Of a stretch of DNA of 64,000 bases, positions 24,301 through 32,200 are shown one piece after another. Both the position numbers and the translations under genes were made by a program. The notes beneath the pieces were generated by a model. That model was given only the letters and a program-made list of their open reading frames with translations. It was not told the origin of the DNA and did not search any database. The first letter of the stretch is position 1. Each line of letters starts with the position of its first letter. The stretch is from Crossaster papposus (taxonomy: Eukaryota; Echinodermata; Asteroidea; Velatida; Solasteridae), in the NCBI GenBank assembly GCA_037893245.1, contig JBAIAA010000605.1, positions 1,988,501-2,052,500 of the forward strand, read 5' to 3'.

Positions 24301-27300
24301 CAAAAAGATTACGTAGAGTTGGGGTTCCTTTGGTCAATATTATGGCAGATATTATTATTGATACAGTTTGATTTAAGTTTGATTGGTGCTACCAGTGCAT
24401 CATTTCCAAATGATAATAAGGAACGTCAACGTGTCTTACGTACCTACAATGGCATGGCGTCAATGATTTGATCGAAGAAAAAAAAACGCGCACTCGCGAA
24501 TGGGTACACCGGGGTCAATGCAAAAAGGTCACGCAAAGCGCCCTCACGAGTCATTATAATGACAGCTTGGCTACTTCTCTCACGGTCTCGGTAAAATTTT
24601 CCCGTGTCGAAAGTCCAAGTGCGAACAGTGGTAACATTTGACCATTTTTTATTTTACCATCGTCTCAGTAAAACCTTCCCCCCAAAAAGTCCAGTGCGAA
24701 CACGGCTTAAAAGATAACTGCACGGGATGTTACAGGAGGAAAGCTCACCTTGTGAACTGCATGGTCAATTCTGGGTCTGCATCCGGATAGTTGAACAAAA
24801 TCTCCATCCCACACTAAAGCCAAAAATAATGGCCAAAAAAGTCAATCAGAAAACCAATGACACCAACTCATCACAAATGAAAGGCACAGACTTAGGGGAG
24901 GGGGGGGGGGGGGGGGGGGCAATATAGACCATTCTCTGGCCGTATATAAGTTGTGGGTGTATATGTACATGTATGTTTGGAAAATTCCTTACTAACCAAT
25001 GAAATACACTTACTGTAAGCATTGAAGTTTCTGCTACATAAAGCAGGATTTTTAATAACAATAATTTTTCAGTAACGATCAATGGTCAATATAACTTCCA
25101 TTGCACGGTCACGCTCTGACCAATCAGATGTGAGGATGTTAGGTGTTGTAGATATAAAACAAATAATGAATGTTTAAAGTTTGTGCAAAGGAAAGAATAA
25201 TTGTATTTGTTAACCGATGGAATGTTCTATTCCACTCGGCTTCGCCTCGTGGAATAGAACATTCCATCTCTCACCTCATGCCATTTTTCTTACCATCGCA
25301 CTCACAAACATTCATTATTTGTATAATAATATGTAATATATTTATTCTGGCAAAATGAGATGAAACATCACTCAGAACTTTAAAGACCTTTCTCCAAATA
25401 TTTTACTTTTTTGACATGTTTATAAATACAACTTTTAATCAGCAATTACTTGTCTACAGATTATCTGATTGAAGTGCAACAAACAGCATTGTGATGAGAA
25501 TTTCATTGTCTGTCATTTTACCTGCAAATCTTCATTTTAACCACAGCTCAACTCTTAGGCATAAAAAAAAAGTTATGTTGGCGTAACGGGCCCCAAAAAA
25601 TGGGGTAGGTAGGTAGGGATTTTTTTTATATTTCCCCCCCCCCCCCCCCTCCCAGCAATGAAAATGATATGTTTTCTAATTGTTTAAGCCGGTAGTGATA
25701 CACGATAGCGTGTCCAGGTTCAATATATACACAATCCACAAACACAGCAATGAGAAACGGTCAGAAATGGTTTCAAACGTATTTATAACTAGATTATATA
25801 GATTTTAATCATTCAATTTCGTCCCTTGAAAAAAAAAATATCCAGGGTCGGCCGTATATTTAGGGTCGGTCGGGTTACGCCAACATAACATTTTTTATTT
25901 TTATGCCTTATTCATTTTGCCAAAATGTCTCACAAATATAATGCAACATATTTTCAAACACGTACTGCACTGTAAATCACCCCAATGACATCTCTCACTA
26001 TACCTTCCACATATAATCATCGTGTACATGTCTTGGGTAGAGGCAGACTATTTCCATGGCCTGTGACGCTTGGCACCATCGGTGCGTTAACAGACAGTGT
26101 TTGAGGGACTCTAACAGGAGCCTAAACCCTGTCCTGTCTGTCGATGTTAGAGGTCTTGTGATGGTCTCTAAATAACAATGAAACACAAAATCCAGTCATA
26201 CTGTTAACCAGTTTGCTCCGGAGGACGTATATAAATGCAAAGTTTCACCCTAGATTCAGAACAGATGACGCATAAACACGCCACGAACAAGGCCAGAAAT
26301 GCCTGTCAGCAGCGAGCAAGGCCGGAAATGCCTAGGTGTGTTTCCCGGTACTATCGGCATGAACCCGATTTGGATTGAGTTTCGTTAAAAATAATCCCTC
26401 GCCTCAGCTCGGTGATGTTAAAATAATCCCGCGCCTCAGCTCGGTGATGTTAAAATAATCCCGGTGCGAACTAGGTAAATATTTCCGGCCAAAGACAATG
26501 TGAACAAGTATTTTAATAACCAGTTCGCGCCGGACTAAGCGGTGGGATTATTTTTCACGAACATCGAACCCAGGCCGGCCTTCTGTGGGCAGCACACACA
26601 CCCACACATGCCAGCTGCCAGCCGGTCATCACTGACAGATATTTCCGGCCTCACTCAGAGTTGCTCGTGGCATGTTTATCAGTCATTCGTTTTGATTTTC
26701 ATGTATATTCATGTACACGTTCTCCGGCACGAAGCTGGTTAAAATTGTCCGTGAGAAGGACTCTTCCAGCTTGATTGTCTTTTACAAGCACAAACGAAAA
26801 AGTAAACCAAAAGGCAACATTATAAAACATACTCAAATGTAATGTGTACTTATTCAAGTCATGATAGAGTTCAGTAACATGTACATGTACCCTTCTCTTG
26901 CAATAATGCATGCATGACTTGTGATAGCATCGACCTCATCAGACAACAAACTGCAGACAACAAACAAGACAATGGCCCTGCATTCTCAAATTTTTCTAAA
27001 TCTGGTAGAAACGGAGATGGCTCCGTTGGACAGGAACAAATTACTTTCGGTACTTTTCTGTTATTGTACTTAGATTGTACTTAAATTACTCAAAAACTAG
27101 TGTTAGGATGTGGGTTAGGGTTAGTGTCTGGGTTAGAGTATATAATGGGTATATTATACCCTTACCCAAACACTAACCATAACCCACACCTTTGCGAGTG
27201 GATGTGGCGACAGCGCCACCGAAACTTGAACTTGTTCGACAGGATTTTGGCGGACATTGCGGTGTACTGGCCAACAAACTGAGCAGTTTATTCAATGTTA

Positions 27301-27731
27301 ATCAAAGCCAAGTTTAGTTTGAGTTGATGTAGAAGACGTATTTAAACTTGTATTCCACTTGTTTTCACTTTCTGTTTGAAATTTATTTATAGTAGTTTGA
27401 GTTGATAATATTTTGGCGGGGGAATAACAGAAAAGTACCTTTCTTTCTAGTAAGAACCACAACGGCAATTAAGTTTCAATCTCAAGATCTGATTGAAATG
27501 CGACTTACTCCTGATGAATGAGCTAAGGCCAGCCAATGACTCCCCATCGTACTGGAAACTTGGCGGTCCCTCCTCGCTAAAGACAGAGCTGTCATCTGAA
27601 TCTCTCGTCTCAGGGTAATCAGACAAGTGATCTGAATCAGAATCACGTTTGGTATCATCATCACCATCACCATCAAACGGCTGATCATCACCCAATTCAG
27701 AACTGTTACTGTGCAATGATTCAGAGTCCAT
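15157..27731 (-). CDS. TAF1A: TAF1A, TBP-associated factor of RNA polymerase I (SL1/TIF-IB subunit), 9 exons
   Basis: TAF1A is a subunit of the TBP-containing SL1 complex that brings RNA polymerase I to ribosomal DNA promoters in the nucleolus. Nine exons (27731-27509, 26167-26004, 24813-24749, 22531-22429, 20690-20528, 18208-18108, 17116-16964, 16021-15813, 15301-15157) join in one frame with phases 1,0,2,0,1,0,0,2 and encode 441 residues; vertebrate TAF1A is about 450. Family landmarks in order: LLESLKHCLLTHRWCQA, MEILFNYPDADPEL, KVFYLLSRGQFKDAE, MSKAYAGLLKYAEWY, IPVPDEPGVWDIF, NPNAYRYLYKHLKR, VPSDILALD, and a QRDWWLSYHF block near the C terminus. The N-terminal 74 residues are serine/aspartate-rich and probably disordered. 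Identity comes from this ordered match, not a database search. The start is the first ATG of exon 1; a non-coding 5' exon is possible. It is divergently paired with TAF6L. Confidence 0.92.
15370..15760. repeat. Degenerate 20-21 bp tandem repeat in TAF1A last intron
   Basis: Diverged units of GTTGACCCAAAGTGACCCAG, about 18 of them. They fill most of the intron between exons 8 and 9. The 98-codon reverse ORF here is a repeat by-product. Confidence 0.8.
15813..16021 (-). CDS. TAF1A: TAF1A exon 8
   Basis: The acceptor is cttttcccag and the donor gtaggt, used just before an in-frame TAG. It encodes DFVRRVPSDILALDLVSLL through WRALAKHLMKVVQ. A mariner-like MITE (16067-16433) lies directly upstream in the intron. 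Confidence 0.88.
16067..16433. mobile_element. Mariner-like MITE
   Basis: The ends TACAGGGCGATCTAAAA and TTTTGGACCACCCTGTGTA are inverted and flanked by TA, as in Tc1/mariner elements. Interior CCTTTTTCTGGAACAAA is inverted as TTTGTTCCAGAAAAAGG. No transposase is present. Confidence 0.65.
16964..17116 (-). CDS. TAF1A: TAF1A exon 7 (51 codons)
   Basis: The acceptor is ccctctctag and the donor gtaggt; it is phase 0 at both ends. It encodes ILETNGKLDDARELLQKY and NPNAYRYLYKHLKRNNGD, resembling a TPR-like helix pair. Confidence 0.92.
17225..17900. repeat. Three tandem units of about 211-220 bp in TAF1A intron 6
   Basis: The anchor CGACCGTCTTCCCTCTTTTG occurs at 17283, 17494 and 17714. Each unit also carries GATCGTGGAC, GACCACGATTGCCGG and CGCCCACACACACA. 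The units contain their own inverted parts (CGATCGTGGA and CACGATTGCC). Confidence 0.85.
17930..18037. mobile_element. Inverted copy of the TTAAAGGGATCGTATACG repeat
   Basis: It ends CGTATACGATCCCTTTAA and shares the CCTATATA/TATAGGATT segment with 4694-5030. It lies about 70 bases downstream (in gene direction) of TAF1A exon 6. Confidence 0.55.
18108..18208 (-). CDS. TAF1A: TAF1A exon 6
   Basis: The acceptor is cctgaatgcag and the donor gtaagt. It encodes KAGFRYRDQSCDFTIPVP and DEPGVWDIFITKQVE; PGVWD is a conserved family motif. Confidence 0.9.
18649..18987. mobile_element. MITE with TGCTGCGTTCCAATCGCGTC ends
   Basis: Inverted ends TGCTGCGTTCCAATCGCGTC and GACGCGATTGGAACGCAGCA. The interior is rich in GTGTTCACGA-type short inverted repeats. 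It lies in TAF1A intron 5. Confidence 0.75.
20384..20482. mobile_element. TTAACCAG-family MITE fragment
   Basis: It carries CGGCCTGAACCCG and GGTGATGTTAAAATAATCC and ends CGCGAACTGGTTAA. The start is truncated. Confidence 0.65.
20528..20690 (-). CDS. TAF1A: TAF1A exon 5
   Basis: The acceptor is ttcatcccag and the donor gtatga. It encodes SAKMTSRGLSAHEEERAKYW, then MSKAYAGLLKYAEWY. A TTAACCAG fragment sits about 45 bases downstream of the donor in the intron. Confidence 0.88.
20756..21269 (+). pseudogene. Penelope-like retroelement remnant, 3' part
   Basis: A short frame around 20830-20920 reads RRIREAIEIIKHIQHHSP, then RFLDPHLPVQ and a stop. It resembles the C-terminal end of Penelope-like polyproteins after the GIY-YIG endonuclease (R.IREAI.I...). 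About 200 bases downstream comes the CTCCTGACGA...CGAAACGTTGAG block usual in the terminal repeats of these elements, then a GGTTCTTTTCAGAACC hairpin. It lies in TAF1A intron 4 on the opposite strand. No complete polymerase is present. Confidence 0.55.
21144..21185 (+). ncRNA. Hammerhead-ribozyme-like motif, copy 1
   Basis: CTGACGA at 21148-21154 is followed by a stem (GGGCAG pairing with CTGTCC) and GAAAC at 21174. These match the conserved CUGANGA...GAAA core seen in Penelope-like elements. The self-complementary AACGTT after GAAA fits a short stem III. One extra base precedes stem II. Confidence 0.45.
21270..21514. mobile_element. TTAACCAG-family MITE inserted in the Penelope remnant
   Basis: It runs TTAACCAGTTCGTGCCGGG to CGACGCGAACTGGTTAA with both TTAA ends. 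It splits the tandem terminal repeats of the Penelope-like remnant and so is younger than that remnant. Confidence 0.82.
21515..21690 (+). pseudogene. Second terminal-repeat copy of the Penelope-like remnant
   Basis: It repeats the order seen at 21144-21250: TCTCCTGA-stem-GGAA, GTCGAGTCG, GGTTCTTTTCAGAACCACAC, AGAGAT and TGGTGTTACC. The motif at 21565-21594 has a perfect 7-bp stem (CGATCAG/CTGATCG) but GAAG instead of GAAA. Confidence 0.5.
22429..22531 (-). CDS. TAF1A: TAF1A exon 4
   Basis: The acceptor is ggtgtgcag and the donor gtacaa. It encodes KMEGVWHRQKRKKLEKVFYL and ends GQFKDAEFEIQ in phase 0. Confidence 0.85.
22848..23205. mobile_element. Diverged MITE of the GGTAGTATACACC family
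   Basis: It begins near TAGATACACCATTGGAAATT and shares CACGATTGGGTGGATTTGGG, TATAGTAAATATCG and TTGCTGGATGCC with the copies at 41800-42500 and 52078-52447. A run of about 21 C lies just before it. Confidence 0.6.
23226..23722. mobile_element. MITE with GTGTTCGAAAC ends
   Basis: Left end GGCCGTGTTCGAAACGGGTG, right end ATACTTGTTTCGGACACAC, inverted. The interior repeats TAGAGCTACAGCTACGGCTA and its inverse. Confidence 0.6.
23937..24712. mobile_element. TTAA-ended MITE, about 775 bp
   Basis: Left end TTAAGCCATGTTCGCACTGG, right end CCAGTGCGAACACGGCTTAA. Subterminal copies of AAGTCCAGTGCG occur several times inside. It ends about 37 bases from the TAF1A exon 3 donor. Confidence 0.75.
24749..24813 (-). 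CDS. TAF1A: TAF1A exon 3 (65 bases)
   Basis: The acceptor is ggctttag and the donor gtgagc. It encodes CGMEILFNYPDADPELTMQF. It ends in phase 2, and the split codon AG|T is completed by exon 4. Confidence 0.85.
25557..25908. mobile_element. MITE with AGGCATAAAAAA ends
   Basis: AGGCATAAAAAAAAAGTTAT and GTTGGCGTAAC at the left are inverted as GTTACGCCAACATAAC and TTTTATGCCT at the right. A C tract (25636-25650) lies inside. It is in TAF1A intron 2. Confidence 0.75.
26004..26167 (-). CDS. TAF1A: TAF1A exon 2
   Basis: The acceptor is tgttatttag and the donor gtatag. It encodes TITRPLTSTDRTGFRLLLE through HDDYMWK, matching the helical region of the family with the short W..A motif. Confidence 0.88.
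26204..26478. mobile_element. TTAACCAG-family MITE with internal duplication
   Basis: It starts TTAACCAGTTTGCTCCGGAG. Near the right end the segment CGCCTCAGCTCGGTGATG occurs twice in tandem. It begins about 35 bases upstream of the TAF1A exon 2 acceptor. Confidence 0.8.
26517..26742. mobile_element. TTAACCAG-family MITE, diverged
   Basis: It runs from TAACCAGTTCGCGCCGG to CTCCGGCACGAAGCTGGTTA, only about 40 bases after the previous copy and in the opposite orientation. Confidence 0.75.
27509..27731 (-). CDS. TAF1A: TAF1A exon 1 (acidic N terminus)
   Basis: It begins MDSESLHSNSSELGDDQ and is rich in S, D and E. Donor gtaagt after phase 1. The context before the ATG (GGCC) is acceptable. A possible acceptor (TTTTTATTGATCCAAG) directly precedes it, so a separate 5' UTR exon may exist. 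Confidence 0.85.
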
Positions 27732-27929
27732 GGCCTTGGATCAATAAAAACAGTACATTTAATTAAGTTAATTAATTTGAATTTATTTTAAGTCTGCAAT
27801 AAAATGTGCGACTTCGTACAAATTTGCGCAGAATGCGCAATATCGCAGGATCTGCAATGTGTGATGTTACTTAAGTTCAGGGCCACCATTGTATCTGAAT
27901 TGGGAAAACGCCTGAATTGCTAATCAAAT

Positions 27930-28560
27930 GTTTAGTTTGTAAAAAGCTTTCAAGTTTACAAAAAGCATCCGAGTTTACATCCGAACTAGAAAAGCATCCG
28001 AGTTTACATCCGAACTAGAAAAGCATCAGAGTTTACAAAAACAAAGTGGCTATTTTTACGTGACCGTAACCCTACATGTACTATTTTTACGTAATATAAC
28101 TGGTTCCCGACACAGACAATGGAAACTCGATACGCGCGGAACCTATGAAGACCAACCCATACATGTAATTCACCAAAATAATTGGATACAATCCCTAGTT
28201 AATTGTATACTGAATCATGGAGTTCCTTCTTACAGTTATTCCTCCATGACTGAATACAGTCCCTAGTTTTTTGTATACACGACTTTTATACCTTTGTTAG
28301 TTTGCGAAAAACTAGGGACTGTATACAATTAACTAGGGACTGCGCATGCGCAACCAGAACTCACGTAAAAATAGCAAAAGTACGTAGGTTTACGGTCACG
28401 TAAAAATAGCCACGGCCTTACAAAAAGCATCCGAACTAGAAAAGCATCCGAATTAAAAAAGCATAATTTTTTGTTTAAAGCACATTATTATGAAGGCATC
28501 CGAGTTGTGTTGTGACATTTAAAAAAAAACAAAAAAAACATCCGATTCTTTTGACAATGA
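27930..28560. mobile_element. Nested foldback in the divergent promoter
   Basis: AAAAGCATCCGAGTTTACAT units repeat directly near 27960-28030, and AAAAGCATCCGAACTAG recurs at 28430-28460. Inside, GTGGCTATTTTTACGTGACC (28047) is inverted as GGTCACGTAAAAATAGCCAC (28395). Confidence 0.65.
28341..28352. promoter_or_regulatory. NRF-1-type palindrome
   Basis: TGCGCATGCGCA is a perfect match to the NRF-1 consensus YGCGCAYGCGCR, a frequent element of divergent CpG promoters. It sits inside the foldback rather than in unique DNA. Confidence 0.4.
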
Positions 28561-29065
28561 TTCTGCTTACTAGTTTTGTTGATGAGCAGCTCCATATGAA
28601 ATTGGCCGCTGGCGCTGTAGGCTATGATGGGCACAAGTAGTTTCTGTGTCATCACCTTCTTTGAACATTTCTTTCCGCGCGTCCGCTTCAGCTAGCTTCT
28701 CATCCACGTGCGCATGGCGCCAAAGCACAAATTCAAATAGCGCCCTCGTTTGATGGGAGAATCCAAAATGTTAAGAGGGATCACAAAATGACAAGGGCGC
28801 ATTAATTTGCCGTGTATATGGTAGTGATAAATTGTCAACTAATGTCAGTATAGAAAATATTTTACTTAAACAGATGTATTATTTCAAATACATATTATGG
28901 TTCCGTAACATACAACTGTAATTTTAAAATGTTCGAACTAATTATGTATTTTACCCGTCATTTAAATCGAATCTCCCAGTCACAGAACAAGATGGCTGCG
29001 TACATGAACGAATTGTTTTTCTCAACGTAGCCGTAGGCCTAAACTAAAGTTCAAAACCGCTTAAC

Positions 29066-29209
29066 ATGGCAGACGATAAGAAATTTACGGTGTTATCACC
29101 TGGTTCAGTGAAGATAGTGGGAGAATCTGCTGGCATAAATGGCTTGTCGGACGAGATTGCTAGTATGATTGCCGAGGATGTTTGCTACAGGTTACGGGAA
29201 GTCACGCAA
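29066..29209 (+). CDS. TAF6L: TAF6L exon 1 (start and first histone-fold helices)
   Basis: The ATG follows CCGCTTAAC and starts MADDKKFTVLSPGSVKIVGE. The donor gtaatt follows VTQ in phase 0. A YY1-like site lies about 75 bases upstream. Confidence 0.92.
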
Positions 29210-32200
29210 GTAATTGACGTGACAAGTCAATATGACACTGACAGGCTTGATATCTATTACATGATCGTGTATGTTTTTGAGCGCACGGAACTGTACAAAT
29301 CATGTTGCGCGTTTTTTTACCCAAATTGGGACTAGTTCACAGCTTTTTAAACACATTGTTATTGATTTGGAAATCCTGTTTTATTAGCCTATGGCTATGA
29401 TTATGTACCGGTACGTTACGGTCCTATTCACCGACAACACACCGACAACACGCACAGCCACAGGCCACAGCACCGACAACACGCACAGGCCACAGCACCG
29501 ACAACACACCGACAACACATCCAAAACGTATTCTATATTGACTAAAAAGGTGTATAGCACTGTAATATACACGATACAAAAGAGTTTCATTGTGCTTGAG
29601 GTTACATTTCTTTTGTAAAAATGATGTTTTTGTTCACGCGAAAAAATATCTCTAACTAGCACGGTCGTTGGTCGCCATCTTGCCTTCGCGCGGAGTTGGC
29701 CTATACCATTTCATGTACTACGGGTGTGCCGAAAATGAAATTATCATGTCATACAAAAGAAATGTAACCTCAAGCACAATGACACTCTTTTGCATCGTGT
29801 ATATTGCTATACCTTTTTGGTCAATATAGATTACGTTTTGGATGTGTTGTCGGTGTGTTGTCGGTGCTGTGCGTGTTGTCGGTGTGTTGTCGGTGAATAG
29901 TAGTAGGACCCGTCCGTTACCACGATAACTATGGGCCCCCCCCTCCCGACGCCAGGGCGGAGCCCCATAGATAGACGGGTTTTTTACAGGTTAACCGACG
30001 TTAAACAATAGAATCTATGCACAAAAAGCAGGCAATAACTCCCATACTACCGCACGGTCTACCCCCAGATTTTTTTTATGAGTACTTTATCAACTCGCCC
30101 AGCCGCTGCCCACCAAAAAAAGGTCGAATCTCGGCCAATTTCTGTAAAAAAGGTGAAACTATCCCCGTTCCGCAAACGCGACTGTTACAAGATGGCGGAT
30201 AATGACGTTCAATAAACTGTTGCCACCGCGACCCTGGCCTGGGTCAGTGCAGACCAATCTCATGGATTATCTGAACGATGACAGGGCTGTTTCCCAAACC
30301 CTGGCTTCTGTTTCGTTGGGGCCTCTGGCGCATTGCTAAACTGTATAGTTTTCACCTTTTTACAGAAATTGGCCGAGATTCGATCGTTTTTTGGTGGGCA
30401 GCGGCTGGGTGAGTTGATAAAGTACTCATAAAAAAATTACTTGTATAGGGGTAGACCGTGCGGCAGTTATTGCCTGCTTTTTGTGCATGGTTTCTATTGT
30501 TTACAGCGGTTAACCTGTAAAAACCCTCTCTACGGTCGTCGGGAGCCCCATAGTTCTAGGGGTACCGGTACGTGGGAATAACTAGCGAACCTGTGAAAAA
30601 ATCGGCAGGGCCCAGGCCCTTAAACTGCAAGGGAAACAGCCGGCCTTGCGGGACCCATTTAGACAGGGTGCTGTGACAGGGTGCCTCTTATGGGATTCTC
30701 CTGGAAAACTGCCTAGAATCAGCAATAATAATACTTCTATACAATGTTTCTAAAATCTTTTTGAAACGTTCTTATTCTCTTCCTGTATGATAATTGTTCC
30801 TTCTTCCAAGTTGTTATATTCTCCACAGTTCACTTGATAGTTTTGTATTTATTGTCTTTAATATATTTGTACACATTCCCGCCGTGATTATGACCACTGA
30901 TGCCGGCACAGCGTTATACCCAATCTCACTCACGTGTTTATAACCCTGCATGTGCATTACACATGTATATTGTTGTTGCCAGATTGCTTGAAAAGAATAC
31001 TTTCATTCTGAATCCTGTGAATGTTTTTTCATTTTGCGACATCTAGGCCAGCACTCAATTCATGAAACATGCAAAGCGCAAACGTCTGAATGCCGAGGAT
31101 TTTAACAAGGCTTTAAGATGGAGTGATGTTGAGGTGAGTATAGGCAAACTGTTTGTTAGTTGTTGCTGGTATTTATTTATTTATACACAGGTCATTCGTT
31201 TTACATGTTTGAAGTTGAAACAGAAATATGTAACCAAGATATTAGGTGTTTTTTCAGTTTGTTTGTTTTGGTTTTTTGGGTTTTTTAATTTGGGTGGAGG
31301 GGGGAAGGCTGGGGGGGGGACAGGCTGGGGGGATAGGCTGGGGGGACAGGCTGGTGGGGGACAGGCTGGGGGGGGGACAGGCTGGGGGGGGGACAGGCTG
31401 GGGGGGGGACAGGCTGGGGGGGACAGGCTGGGGGGGACAGGCTGGGGGGGACAGGCTGGGGGGGGACAGGCTGGGGGGGGACAGGCTGGGGGGGGGACAG
31501 GCTGGGGGGGGACAGGCTGGGGGGGACAGGCTGGGGGGGACAGGCTGGGGGGGACAGGCTGGGGGGACAGGCTGGGGGGACAGGCTGGGGGGACAGGCTA
31601 TTTGTTTTGTGCCCCCTAAAACCCATCCACCACCCCCCTTCAAAGAGGGAACTGTGAAAATCATCATGGTAACATGTTTTGCCAACATTTGTTTGCTACC
31701 GGTATCTATAGTTCACACTAGCGCTGGGCGAGTAACTCGATTATGTCACTACTCGTGATCACTACTCGTTAAACTACTCGCGTTTTTTTTACTATTTGAG
31801 TACTCGTTCCAGCTCGAATAGCAATAAGTACTTGCGAGTAGTGATTGTTAGCGAGCGACGATTGTTGACACGTACTGATTAAGTTGTGGTCGTAAGATGC
31901 AACGACACAAAATGAATTGACTTGCCGCTCCCCATAATTGCACGCCTACATGTACAAAATAAATAAGGTTCAATGAACTAAATCCTTTGAGTGAGCCGAC
32001 ACAAAATGTAGCAAAAAACACCGACAGCAGATGTTCCTGGCCAGCTTTCTGACCGCAGAGTTTATACAATAGAAGTAAATACCTCTCCTGCAGGATCAAG
32101 TTTCAAAACCATGTTCCAGGTTCGGGTCCATGGGATCGTAAATTAATTCAGCAGTGAGTTCAGTCAGTGATATAGTTTCTTTAAATACAACGTAATCAGA

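Larger units (their letters stand above)
27732..29065. promoter_or_regulatory. Shared divergent promoter region of TAF1A and TAF6L
   Basis: About 1.33 kb separates the two start codons. The TAF6L side has GAACAAGATGGCTGCG at 28985-29000, a YY1-type site (AAGATGGC) often found just downstream of start sites, about 75 bases before the ATG. A palindromic TGCGCATGCGCA lies at 28341-28352. Much of 27930-28560 is repetitive foldback sequence. Start sites cannot be placed from sequence alone. Confidence 0.55.

Noticed and set aside
27080-27190. Short GTTAGGGTTAGTG palindrome considered as telomeric repeat
   Set aside because: GGGTTA occurs only once or twice in a small hairpin. This is not a telomere-like array.
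31062-31758. 185- and 170-codon glycine/tryptophan-rich ORFs and reverse proline/serine-rich ORFs
   Set aside because: They are products of the G-rich minisatellite. Only 31047-31133 is real coding sequence (TAF6L exon 2).
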